The notes beneath the pieces were generated by a model. It did not search any database and was not told where the DNA came from. It worked only from the letters and a program-made list of their open reading frames with translations. Positions 35,181 through 44,527 of a stretch of 64,000 nt of DNA are shown piece after piece. The translations under genes were made by a program, and so were the position numbers. The stretch comes from Desulfomonilia bacterium (lineage in GTDB: Bacteria > Desulfobacterota > Desulfomonilia > UBA1062), in NCBI GenBank assembly GCA_036567785.1, contig DATCTV010000035.1, forward strand, positions 54,110 through 118,109. Direction: 5' to 3'. Numbering within the stretch: the first letter of the stretch is position 1; each line of letters begins with the position of its first letter.

Positions 35181-36743
35181 ATGCATCATGGAATTTATGC
35201 CAAATCTGCATTCAGGTACATTTTATTACTGGTGAGCTGTTTTTTTCTTTCAACAATCCTCGCCTGCTCCGACTCGACGCAAAGCCCTAAAACGCTTGAG
35301 GAGTCTGTTGACATAAGAATGGTACAGCACCATCAGTTAATGCTTCAGAATATCGCTGACAGCAACAATGGCAACCGCTTTCCCGGTACTCCCGGTTTTG
35401 AACAATCAGTCAGTTATGTTAAAGACTGGCTCGAATTTTCCGGATACAAACCCGTTATTCAGGAATTTGACCTTCCAATTTACAAGGATCTGTCAGCCCC
35501 TGTCTTAAATCAGGTCAGTCCAAATTCCGTTATCTATCCACCTGATGTTTCAAATGGTTTCATGACCATCGGCTATTCCGGAAGCGGCAACATAACGGCC
35601 GAAGTGCAGCCGGTGGATCTCATCATTCCCATGTCTGCTGATAATCCGCCCAATACATGCAACAGCGGTTGCGAGACGGCCGATTTTACCGGCTTCGTTC
35701 CGGGCAGAATCGCCCTGCTTCAACGAGGGAGCTGCAGCTACGGCCTCAAAGCCGCCAATGCACAGGCTGCCGGAGCTACCGGTGTCATTATCATGAATGA
35801 AGGTCAGCCCGATCGCACCGGTGCTGTAAGATCAACATTGGGAAGCTATAATATTACTGTTCCGGTCGTGTCTTTAAATTACAATATAGGCGTAGAATTA
35901 TACAATCTGATAAATACTGGTATGACGGTCAGTATAAATTTGAAGGTTGATGGTGCTTTGGAAGCACTTAAAACCTGTAATATCATCGCCGACACAGCGG
36001 GCGGTGACGATAATCATACAGTAGTTGTCGGCGCTCATCTCGATTCAGTCTCCAACGGCCCAGGGATCAATGACAATGGCAGCGGTTCAGCCGCCATTCT
36101 CGAGGTTGCATGCAAAATGGGACTGCTTCATATCGACCCTGCTTACAAGGTACGGTTCGTTTTCTTCAGCGCTGAAGAAGAAGGCCTGCTCGGCTCCGAA
36201 TATTATGTGTCACACCTGTCACCTGCAGAACTGGCAAAAATCTCAATGTATTTGAACTTCGACATGCTCGCCTCACCCAATTACGTTCGTTTCGTGTATG
36301 ACGGCGACGGTTCCGATTCTCCCAATCCGGGGCCGCCGGGTTCGGAACAGATAGAAAAGCTGTTTAATGATTACTTTGCATTAAACAGCCTTCCGACAGA
36401 TCCAACGGCCATATCAGGCTCATCCGATCACGGTCCCTTTGCCGACAGGAATATCCCTGTAGGAGGGATATACGCAGGATCCAGCGAGATTAAAAGCGAA
36501 GAACAGGTGATGAAGTACGGCGGCACAGCAGGTGATCATTGTGACCCCAATTATCATACCCCATATGATACCGAGGCTAACCTGAATTACATAATCGAAG
36601 AACAGATGCTCAAAGCCGCTGCCTATTCCGTTAATACTTACAGCCATACCCTGCCTGATATGCTGATGAAAAGTAACTCACTTAAAGCGAAAAACGAACA
36701 GGCTTATCATTCAACGTACAAGGGCCCGTTTGCAATTGAGTAA
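35181..36743 (+). CDS. M28-family zinc aminopeptidase lipoprotein with PA domain
   Basis: 520 residues, lipobox ILAC. The peptidase domain is split by a protease-associated (PA) insert (about 120-240: IALLQRGSCSYGLKAANAQAAGATGVIIMNE). Metal and catalytic residues are visible: GAHLDSV, GINDNGSGSAA, FFSAEEEGLLGS (catalytic Glu), NFDML, and a late H in YHTPYDT. It should remove N-terminal residues from peptides outside the cytoplasm. GGAGG lies 6 nt before the ATG at 35181; an upstream ATG in frame lacks a signal. Confidence 0.92.
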   Translation: MHHGIYAKSAFRYILLLVSCFFLSTILACSDSTQSPKTLEESVDIRMVQHHQLMLQNIADSNNGNRFPGTPGFEQSVSYVKDWLEFSGYKPVIQEFDLPIYKDLSAPVLNQVSPNSVIYPPDVSNGFMTIGYSGSGNITAEVQPVDLIIPMSADNPPNTCNSGCETADFTGFVPGRIALLQRGSCSYGLKAANAQAAGATGVIIMNEGQPDRTGAVRSTLGSYNITVPVVSLNYNIGVELYNLINTGMTVSINLKVDGALEALKTCNIIADTAGGDDNHTVVVGAHLDSVSNGPGINDNGSGSAAILEVACKMGLLHIDPAYKVRFVFFSAEEEGLLGSEYYVSHLSPAELAKISMYLNFDMLASPNYVRFVYDGDGSDSPNPGPPGSEQIEKLFNDYFALNSLPTDPTAISGSSDHGPFADRNIPVGGIYAGSSEIKSEEQVMKYGGTAGDHCDPNYHTPYDTEANLNYIIEEQMLKAAAYSVNTYSHTLPDMLMKSNSLKAKNEQAYHSTYKGPFAIE

Positions 36744-36858
36744 AATATTGTCCCGAAATCAGATCGCATCAAAGCGTTGATTCTTGACATATCCTTTAAA
36801 ATACCAAAGATTAATCCTGTGACTGAATTCATGATTAAATCAAAAGGGGACTGCATTT

Positions 36859-37539
36859 ATGAAAGTCTTTGATAGACCCGGGCCTGTCAACACCGATGAG
36901 ACCATCCGAATTGCAAAGTCGGCTTCCTCGAAATATGAATATATCGTTGTGGCTTCGATAACCGGAGACTCCGCTATAAAGCTTGCCGGAATTCTCCCTG
37001 ATAAAAAAATAGTCTGTGTGACGTGCCCGCAGGGGATGAGCTGGGAAGTAGGCAAAATGAATACCGGCCCCTTTGCAGATATTGCCGAACTGGCGGTTAT
37101 CCGTGACCAATGGGCAAACCGGGGTTTGTTGAAAGTTCCCATGACTGTAACACCTGAAAACAGAAAGGAGCTGGACAGACTCAACGTAAAAATCGTCCAG
37201 GGGACAATACCATTTTTCGGCCCGTCTTTTTCAATGAGAGTACACCTGCAGAAAGTCACCGGACTTGATCTTATGGCGAAAACCCTTGAATTGATATCCA
37301 CGGGAACGCTGGTCTGCCTGGAATGCGTTCTCATGTCCGTGGATGCCGGTGTAATTCCTGAAGGCATTGAAGTGCTTGCATTGGCGGGTACCGAGCGAGG
37401 CCTTGATACGGCATGGATAATCAGAGGAAGCGCTTCCGCCAATCTTTTCCATCCGTCAAAAGGCGCCAGATTCGTTGAACTCATTGCCAAACCCGGGGTT
37501 TCTTCAATACCGGATGTCGCGATAGAATATCTCAGATAA
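36859..37539 (+). CDS. Stand-alone pyruvate kinase C-terminal-like domain protein
   Basis: 226 residues resembling the alpha/beta C-terminal domain of pyruvate kinase without the barrel. An opening ETIRIAKSASSKYEYIVVASITGDSA is followed by alternating strands and helices, including IPEGIEVLALAGTERGLDTAW. Similar stand-alone proteins occur in archaea and anaerobic bacteria with unknown roles, perhaps as small-ligand sensors. No signal peptide. Monocistronic between secreted hydrolase genes. Confidence 0.65.
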   Translation: MKVFDRPGPVNTDETIRIAKSASSKYEYIVVASITGDSAIKLAGILPDKKIVCVTCPQGMSWEVGKMNTGPFADIAELAVIRDQWANRGLLKVPMTVTPENRKELDRLNVKIVQGTIPFFGPSFSMRVHLQKVTGLDLMAKTLELISTGTLVCLECVLMSVDAGVIPEGIEVLALAGTERGLDTAWIIRGSASANLFHPSKGARFVELIAKPGVSSIPDVAIEYLR

Positions 37540-37814
37540 AGTCCATACAGGACTCTCTCAACCAAACAGCTTCATAGTACGCAATTTCGTTAGACATCTG
37601 CGCTTCTCTAATGTGTACAGGTATTTCTAACCTTTCGTTCCAGGCTTTCCGATATAAGATATAAATCCGCTGTTGAATATCAATGGGGGAGATGAGTATG
37701 AATAGTAGGTTATATGGATTTCAAACCTGTATCAAAAACCCGCAGTTCATGATTGTCGCTAAACTTTAAATCCTTGAAATCGGATATCATAATGCCCGTC
37801 CGCGGAAGTGGCGG
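37540..37814. other. Intergenic region with a possible short ORF
   Basis: 275 bp. A 23-codon frame at 37698-37769 (plus strand) has a strong ribosome site (GGGGGAGATGAGT before the ATG) but no recognisable product. It may be a leader peptide or the cut-off start of a lost gene. Nothing else is supported. Confidence 0.3.
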
Positions 37815-39272
37815 TTACCGAATACGGGGAAACTTCCTGGTATATTCGGCCGATTCACTTGCGTAATCCCTCTTCAGACGCGCCTTGACTGTCACCTCGA
37901 ACGAAACGCTGTTCCCTGACAATTCGGGCTTCGATGGGAAAAGGATCAGCGGCGTAGGATACCATTTGCCTTCCACCCCTACATGCCTCTGTCCGTTTCC
38001 GTCATAGTAGTAAAGCGTTGCGAAATAATCCAGAGGTTCGCCTTTTGGCGCTGAAGCCCCGTTAATACATACGTGATTGTCTTTCGACGGGTTGTAAAAT
38101 CCGATCTCTCTTGCTTCTATACCTATTTGAATCACATCCGTCGGCGCCTTGATGGGTGTGATGGCAAGATTGTTGCCGTCTGAATAAACGTTGATGCTTT
38201 TATCTCTATAGATTTCATCGGGCATGACCCCTGGGATTATTATCCCCATCAGATAAGATACCGATGCAGCGGACATAATACCGCCGTAACCAAGATATTT
38301 GAGAGCCGCCAGAGCAATATATTTGGCGTTGTTGCTGTCCACATTCACGCCTGCATGGTCGTGTATCTTCCATGTCAGCTGTGAGCAGTAAAGGCATCGC
38401 TTCTGATATGGAGGCTTAATACAAATGTCCTCGGTTTTTTTGTCGTGAGGGACGAATACCGTCCAGTTATAACCCGACATGCTGGCAGTCCCGTAACGTA
38501 TAATAGCCCAGTCCAATGCCGATGTTATTTGGTAAACCGATTTACGGTTGCTGTGCGCAAGCGCAACGCGGCCGTAATCCGATTTCCACACCGACAGCGG
38601 ACGGATGATGACTCCGTCCGAGACCGCTTCATAAACAAAGCTGTTGCCCTGGTAGTTGCCCGCATGGGTGAAGTCGATCACATATGGCAGATGAGGGACT
38701 ATACCTGACGATCTGCCGAACAGGATATCTCCCCTCTGCATGGAGTCATAATCGGGACGGCCGCTCACACCTGCTTCGCCTGACGGGGACGAATCCTTGG
38801 TATTATCGAGCATGGTCGCAACCGCATCCTGCACTATGTTATAATTCATGTCGTCCCGGCGCATCTCTTGAAGGTCCTGTTCAATCTGATCCAAAAGGAC
38901 GTCACTTCTTTCAGTGTCTATTGCCGGGTCCGCTACCTGTTTGTAAAGATCATTTATTTCAAGCTGAAGTTTGATGGTTTCATCGGAAAAAGGCATCTTT
39001 GCTAGTAATGTCGTCAAAGCATTTTGAAACGCCGCCTCTTCCTCGGGAGAATCGATGCTGTCAGGGTCGCCCGATTCCTTCGCGACATCAAGGGCCTCGT
39101 TGACTGCCTCGACAAGTTCGTCCGGGAGGCCGTCTTCGTTTTCATCAATCATCAGATTTATTTTCGCCGGTGCATCATTACTGCTGCTGCTCCCGCCGCA
39201 TCCACAGGACATGAACAATAGAAAGAACAGGCTAAAGGCCGCCATCATAACCATCATTAAATTTCTATTCAT
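37815..39272 (-). CDS. YiiX/NlpC-P60-like cysteine hydrolase lipoprotein
   Basis: 485 residues, lipobox near MSCGC. A helical acidic region follows (about 25-150), with a DENEDGLPDE calcium-loop-like motif. A permuted papain-fold (YiiX/LRAT-like) domain comes next: RGDILFGRSSG, FTHAGNYQG (His), YEAVSDGVIIRP, and a conserved Cys in RCLYCSQLTW. This fits the YiiX/YebB family of cell-envelope amidases or thiol esterases. A beta-rich C-terminal domain follows. The ATG at 39272 is preceded by AGGGG. The substrate (peptidoglycan or lipid) is unknown. Confidence 0.72.
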   Translation of the reverse strand: MNRNLMMVMMAAFSLFFLLFMSCGCGGSSSSNDAPAKINLMIDENEDGLPDELVEAVNEALDVAKESGDPDSIDSPEEEAAFQNALTTLLAKMPFSDETIKLQLEINDLYKQVADPAIDTERSDVLLDQIEQDLQEMRRDDMNYNIVQDAVATMLDNTKDSSPSGEAGVSGRPDYDSMQRGDILFGRSSGIVPHLPYVIDFTHAGNYQGNSFVYEAVSDGVIIRPLSVWKSDYGRVALAHSNRKSVYQITSALDWAIIRYGTASMSGYNWTVFVPHDKKTEDICIKPPYQKRCLYCSQLTWKIHDHAGVNVDSNNAKYIALAALKYLGYGGIMSAASVSYLMGIIIPGVMPDEIYRDKSINVYSDGNNLAITPIKAPTDVIQIGIEAREIGFYNPSKDNHVCINGASAPKGEPLDYFATLYYYDGNGQRHVGVEGKWYPTPLILFPSKPELSGNSVSFEVTVKARLKRDYASESAEYTRKFPRIR

Positions 39273-39468
39273 ATCCATTCCCCTAAGATAACCTGATAAA
39301 TTGTTTAATATTTGTATCGACAAAATTATTTTAAATATAACGGTTATTAACTGAAACTTTTTAAAAGATAGATACCAGAGATCGCAGCTTCTTGGAGGGT
39401 TGTGAATTTATCAGGACTTTCCCGAGTATATAAAGCCCGATTCAGGGCCTGTTCGTCTCTGAACAATC

Positions 39469-40299
39469 CTATCCTGAAACCCTCAAGGCATACACCCTGA
39501 CATAATCGACCAGGAAGGAATCCGGCAAATCGGCTTTCTTGATGTCTCCTGCCCAGGTGCCGATCTCATCGCTTATGATGAGTTCCCCTGGCTTTTCGCA
39601 TACGCCTCCATAGCTGTGGCTCCAGGTCTTTACTCCGTCGATGTAATAGACATATTTTTGAGGCGTCCATAAAAGGCCCACCGTGTGCCATCCTTCCATT
39701 GCGCCCTTTAAAAAGACCTTTCTGGCTGAAGACTTGTGCTCGCTTCCGTAACCGTCCCAGTGGATAGTCTGCTGAATCATGTTATCGAGCGTGGGCTTTT
39801 CGAATATGTCTATTTCCGCACCGTCAACGCCTCCGTTTCCAATGCTGCCTTCATCGCCGGCCATCATCCAGAATGCGGGCCAGTGGCCCTGCTCTCTGTG
39901 AAACTTAACCCTTATCGCATAATAGCCGTAAGGCTCTTCCATGAGGCTTATGAGCCCTTTGGAGGTGATGCAGCCGTCGATGAACCTGCTGTCCTCTTCA
40001 TATGTAGTCATGACGAGATTGCCCTCGCCGTCGAGGCTTACCGCCTCTTTCTCCCACCAGCCGTCGCGCCTGGGCGAGTTGTCTTCAAAGCTCCATTTGC
40101 TTTCATCGAGCGCCGTCCCGTTAAAGTCGTCTTCAAAAACGAGTTCAAGTTCATAGCCTTCTGGAGATTCGGGGACAAAGCTCTCGCGGTTTTCGGGCTT
40201 TACAAGACCATCCGGAATCCAGAAAAATGTTATTGCAGGGATGCAGGCAACCAGCGTCAATAACAATCCTGTCAAAAAGGCTCTTTTAAGGTTCTTCAT
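39469..40299 (-). CDS. Glycoside hydrolase family 16 lipoprotein
   Basis: 276 residues with a lipobox LVAC. The GH16 catalytic signature ExDxxE reads EIDIFE (nucleophile Glu162, acid/base Glu167), with flanking FWMMAGD and TVGLLWTPQKYVYYIDG typical of the family. The DFNGTALDESKW start is the usual laminarinase/lichenase-like entry. It cleaves beta-1,3 or beta-1,4 glucans or galactans; the specificity is not predictable. GAGGGG precedes the ATG. It sits among secreted peptidases. Confidence 0.92.
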   Translation of the reverse strand: MKNLKRAFLTGLLLTLVACIPAITFFWIPDGLVKPENRESFVPESPEGYELELVFEDDFNGTALDESKWSFEDNSPRRDGWWEKEAVSLDGEGNLVMTTYEEDSRFIDGCITSKGLISLMEEPYGYYAIRVKFHREQGHWPAFWMMAGDEGSIGNGGVDGAEIDIFEKPTLDNMIQQTIHWDGYGSEHKSSARKVFLKGAMEGWHTVGLLWTPQKYVYYIDGVKTWSHSYGGVCEKPGELIISDEIGTWAGDIKKADLPDSFLVDYVRVYALRVSG

Positions 40300-40389
40300 A
40301 ATCCCCTCGATATAGAAAAATTAAAAACTATTTTAATATATACCCGCTCAAAAAGCTACCACGGCCTGATGAAGTATTTCCTGCTGTCC

Positions 40390-41991
40390 TCACAATACAG
40401 CACTGGTAATAAAACAATTGCCCCCGCCTGATGATGAACTTTCCGGCACAGCGCTTTCTGTTGTAAACGAAGTTAATGATGAAGCTTGGGATTCGGCTCC
40501 ACGGTCATCCCGGTATATTACCTGCCAGTAGTACTTCGACCCCGAGTCAAGCAAGCCGGAAGGAATTGTGAATGCAGTCCTATTGACCGTATCAAAAGAA
40601 CCTGAATAGACGATGCTTCCCGATGAATCCTGAATAAGCCACCGGCTTGCTTCATGCGCATCACCGTCTTCATCCATAAACTCCGATGTGGAAAGTGTAA
40701 CCGGCTGCCCCATATTTACCGACCCGTCATCGGGAGGCTGAAGATTTACCGGTTGATCAGGTCTTGTGTTGGCCTGGCCGCTCAAAGATATGCTCCTGCT
40801 GATCCCGGCGGAGTCCACCTGCAGCTCTGCCGTATTGGTGGTCTTTCCTGCCTGTCCGGTGAACATCACCTGAATATCAAGCGATGCTGCCGATTCTATA
40901 TCCAGATCGGAAAAAGGTATCACGGAATACATCGGGTTTGTCACAGTGCAGGAGGTATCCGTCAACGTCACGGACCCGTTATTCGTGATTGTAAATGATC
41001 GGGTCAGGAACGGCTGATCGGGAAGCAGGAGCATGCCGAAATCAATGCCGGAAGAGCTCAGTACAAAGGAAGCACCTGGTACCGTGGCGAAGTTTACGGT
41101 ATATACCTCATCCTCTATATCGCATTCGTTCGTACCGGCCGCTATCCTGAAATATCCGTTTTCACCCCAGCCAGGCCCCCAGCTGTTTTTAATTATCCAG
41201 CACTGCTGTGCATCATCGTAACCGACTATTGCTACAGCATGTCCTCCTTCAACCTTGCCGGTTGTGTGACGATAGATCCCCGACTGGTAGTAAAAAAAGT
41301 CAGTATAGACTGTAAATCCGGTTAATACCGGCCCATACCGGGCAATCGCGCTTTTTATTGACTCTACCGAAGTTGAAACATCTTCAAATGACGTAATCCG
41401 ATATGTATTTTGCCGCCAGTCGGCACATCCTTCACATCTGCCGGCTATTCCGCTTGTCCCGGAAGTGTAAGGGTAGCATGCTTCAAGGGGTGCACCCGTT
41501 TTTTTCAGAAAATCAAACGCAACGTCCAGAAACCCTCCGTCGCACCCATAATTTTCAGAGTCACATGAAACCATCGACTGTTCAGAAAGGTCCAATTCCA
41601 TATCGGGTGACCGGCTGGTAATGAGTATGCGGGATTCAAGAACGGCCGTTGCGGCAAAGGCATAACATGAACCGCAATTCCCCTGGTCCCTCACACCTGT
41701 GACGTAATTGTGGCCGCCCATGTTTCTCCAGTCAACATGAGCAGGTATTATGGCCTCGGCGGAAACCTTATTTGATTTGGCTTTCATGCCGGACTTGCTG
41801 CCGGGTTTCAGCGATACGAGGCGCTTGATTGCCTCAGGCGGAAGTTTCGAGATCGACGTTTCCCCTGCAATCCAATCGGCGCCCTTTTCGCGAATGGCCT
41901 CATTTACTTCTTCCGCATCGATCGCCAGGAGAGGCGAGGAAACAAGAATGAGCAACAGGAAAAGAACAACCCTTATGAACGTTTTCTTCAC
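40390..41991 (-). CDS. Secreted C1A papain-family peptidase with beta-sandwich domains
   Basis: 533 residues: signal peptide (cut near LLAID), a pro-region, then the papain domain with Gln103, Cys109 in QGNCGSCYAF, His251 in GGHAVAIVGYDD and Asn269 in IIKNSWGPGWGENGYFRI. An ASPM/DUF1573-like beta domain follows (about 305-405), then a fibronectin-like one (about 410-510). The C-terminus is SESSSSGGGNCFITSAVL, a Ser/Gly linker plus CFI tail. The start is GTG with AGGAG 7 nt upstream. It is an active secreted thiol protease by motif. Confidence 0.92.
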   Translation of the reverse strand: MKKTFIRVVLFLLLILVSSPLLAIDAEEVNEAIREKGADWIAGETSISKLPPEAIKRLVSLKPGSKSGMKAKSNKVSAEAIIPAHVDWRNMGGHNYVTGVRDQGNCGSCYAFAATAVLESRILITSRSPDMELDLSEQSMVSCDSENYGCDGGFLDVAFDFLKKTGAPLEACYPYTSGTSGIAGRCEGCADWRQNTYRITSFEDVSTSVESIKSAIARYGPVLTGFTVYTDFFYYQSGIYRHTTGKVEGGHAVAIVGYDDAQQCWIIKNSWGPGWGENGYFRIAAGTNECDIEDEVYTVNFATVPGASFVLSSSGIDFGMLLLPDQPFLTRSFTITNNGSVTLTDTSCTVTNPMYSVIPFSDLDIESAASLDIQVMFTGQAGKTTNTAELQVDSAGISRSISLSGQANTRPDQPVNLQPPDDGSVNMGQPVTLSTSEFMDEDGDAHEASRWLIQDSSGSIVYSGSFDTVNRTAFTIPSGLLDSGSKYYWQVIYRDDRGAESQASSLTSFTTESAVPESSSSGGGNCFITSAVL

Positions 41992-42167
41992 GCCGCTCTC
42001 CTGCTTTCCGAGGATATTTTATTCATTCAACTTGTACATATTCTATCGACATTTAACTGATTAACTTGAGTTGGTACCCCCTGCGGATTTGAAACTGAAG
42101 GCATGAATAAATGCGGGGCCGGGACGACCGCATGTGCCGCCCTGCCCTGCCGGGAATACAGATTTAT

Positions 42168-44204
42168 TTACTGACCGGCTTTCTCAATATATATCCCGGA
42201 GCCTATCCAGATCGTGTCGGTAAGCTTCGTTGAATAGCCTTTCTTAAGCCATATTCTGTTGCCGTCCTCAGGATTGGGCCAGATGAACAGGACGAAGCCG
42301 TCGCTATATCCTTTTTTCCTGTAGGCCGCGTCCGATACCATCTGGAAAAACTTGGCGTCCTTCTGCTCTTTGATCCCGTATTGAGGATAGGCCTTCATCG
42401 CGAAACCGGCATTGAAGAAATCCTTTCCGATCATATCAGGTTTGGCGCCATGCGCCAGGCATTTGATTTTTACGACGCGTCCATCCTTCATTTCGTTTTC
42501 ATAGGCATACATGTAGAGTTCGCCCTTCTGAAACCGGCATTTGCCTGCTTTGCACTCAGGATCTGACGCCTGCTTGTCAAATTCCTTGAAAGTCGCGGCC
42601 AATCCGGCCTCCTTGCCCAGCTTTTTCATATTGGCCAAAGCGAGCGCTTTGGCGCTGCAGACGAATTCCATCAGCTCATTTTCTTTTGGCGGCAGTTTGG
42701 ACATCCCGCTGCACTCGCCTGGATAATAAGAGGACGATCCCTCTACACTCAAGAGATCGGTCATGTCCGCACCCGGGATATAGTTCAGGTATATCTTTTC
42801 AAAGGTGCCGTCAGTCTTGATGCTGTCTAACGCTGATTTCCATTTATCGATGGTTTCCTGCGGTGTTCCGAGAGAAAGCGCAATATAGAAATAGGAGCTG
42901 CTGAGTGTCGCGACAGGCTCCAGATCGTCCATGCTGTATCCGGCGCTCTTCACGATGTCGCCGACCGTGATGTCCGTGAAGACGCAGAGCTGGACTTCGC
43001 CGTTCATGAGCTTTTTGACGTTATCGGCAGGAAGCTGCGAACTGACAAGGTTCGTAAATCCCCTGTTCATGAGGTCCTGCTCGTTGAACCAGCTGGTTAC
43101 CGTGCCGATGGCTGCCACTTTCCTGGCATCCTCCAGGCTCTCCATCTTTATGCCCGAACCCTTTTTAGCGTAAAATATCGAGCTGTTCTTTCCGACCGGC
43201 CCTACCCAGTTAAACAGCTTTTCCCGTTTTTCAGTTCTCTCGCAACTGAACAGCACCACATTCGGATTGATAAGCGCCAGGTTGTAGGCCTCGTCCCAGG
43301 AGGTGAGCCTTACATTGTCCGGGATTCCCTGTCTTTTGCTTATCTCGCGCACGATTTCGGTAACAAAACCAGTGACCTTTCCGTCCTTCATGAATGTAAC
43401 CGGCGGATATTCTTCGGTAACCATCTGGATTATTTCTGGCGGCGTCTCGGCAGGCAGCCATTTTACGTATATTTTTCTGAAGGTGCCGTCGTTCTTCATC
43501 TCATCGAGTTTCTTCTGCCACATGGCTACAAGCTTGGGGGAAGTCCCTTTGGAGAAGGCGATGTAGCCCATGTTCGTGGACAGGTTAAGGACCTTCTCCA
43601 CATCACTCATGGTTGCCCCGTTATTTTTCAGCAGTGAGGGCATTGTGATATTGCCGCTCGGGAAAAGTTCCGCCTCGCCGCTGAGGAGCTTCTTTATGGC
43701 TGCATCCTCTGTTATGACTGTTTCCAGGTTCGTAAACCCCGCTTTCTTAAGTTGCTCCTCCGAGGCATAGTCCTTCACCACGACGATCTTCGAGGCCTTT
43801 TTTGCGTCTTCAAGCCTGACTATTCCTGTATTCGTACCTTTTTTCGCATAGAAATTCGTGTCCTGAATGACAATAGGCCCTACCCACTGGAACATCTCTT
43901 TTCGTTCGGGTGTCATGGCCATCGAGAAAAGTGCCGCGCCCGGCTTATTCATGACTGCCTTATACCCCTCTTCCCAGGCGGCCACCTTGATGTCCGCTTT
44001 CGTCCCGGTTCTCTTGATGAGCTCTTGGACCACCTCGGCCGATAATCCGGTGAGCCTGCCGTTATCGAGGTAATTGAGGGGCTCAAATGAATCGGTATAA
44101 ATCCTGAGTTTTTCATGTTTGACTGGACCGGCCTGAACCGTCGTTACCGTGCCTGCGAGAAATATAAAACTCATTATCAGGGAAAAATAAGCTATTTTTT
44201 TCAT
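42168..44204 (-). CDS. Periplasmic protein with two SBP_bac_3 domains and a Cache domain
   Basis: 678 residues with signal peptide (cut near VQAG). Two amino-acid-type solute-binding domains lie in tandem: repeat 1 with LNYLDNGRLTGLSAEVVQELIKR and TPERKEMFQWVGP, repeat 2 with GFVTEIVREISKR and TEKREKLFNWVGP. The C-terminal ~160 residues form a Cache-like sensor domain (FVCSAKALALANMKKLGKE ... FNAGFAMKAYPQYG). There is no membrane anchor, permease or transmitter, so it may bind ligand and present it to a separate sensor or transporter. GGAGG precedes the ATG at 44204. Confidence 0.85.
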   Translation of the reverse strand: MKKIAYFSLIMSFIFLAGTVTTVQAGPVKHEKLRIYTDSFEPLNYLDNGRLTGLSAEVVQELIKRTGTKADIKVAAWEEGYKAVMNKPGAALFSMAMTPERKEMFQWVGPIVIQDTNFYAKKGTNTGIVRLEDAKKASKIVVVKDYASEEQLKKAGFTNLETVITEDAAIKKLLSGEAELFPSGNITMPSLLKNNGATMSDVEKVLNLSTNMGYIAFSKGTSPKLVAMWQKKLDEMKNDGTFRKIYVKWLPAETPPEIIQMVTEEYPPVTFMKDGKVTGFVTEIVREISKRQGIPDNVRLTSWDEAYNLALINPNVVLFSCERTEKREKLFNWVGPVGKNSSIFYAKKGSGIKMESLEDARKVAAIGTVTSWFNEQDLMNRGFTNLVSSQLPADNVKKLMNGEVQLCVFTDITVGDIVKSAGYSMDDLEPVATLSSSYFYIALSLGTPQETIDKWKSALDSIKTDGTFEKIYLNYIPGADMTDLLSVEGSSSYYPGECSGMSKLPPKENELMEFVCSAKALALANMKKLGKEAGLAATFKEFDKQASDPECKAGKCRFQKGELYMYAYENEMKDGRVVKIKCLAHGAKPDMIGKDFFNAGFAMKAYPQYGIKEQKDAKFFQMVSDAAYRKKGYSDGFVLFIWPNPEDGNRIWLKKGYSTKLTDTIWIGSGIYIEKAGQ

Positions 44205-44527
44205 AAATCTTTCCTCCGGAATTATTGTGCTCTCATACAATTTAAACAGCATTTGTCTAGACGCCTTATTTTCTGGTCTCATCCGTTAATGTAGTTTTTC
44301 CACACAGGACGGGAACGAATCATTTCTTTTCCAACATATTATCGACTGAAGTATTGTAAATGATTAGTTTTATTTTTCTTCTCACAAGATTGCCGTTTAT
44401 CCACAGCCATTATCCCTGATAAAAATAGAGCAAGAGTATATTCGGAACCCAGTGATCTGCCGCCCATAACAAAAACTGAAAACCAATAATGAAAATATCA
44501 GGAATAAAGACCTGTTACAGCAAATCG

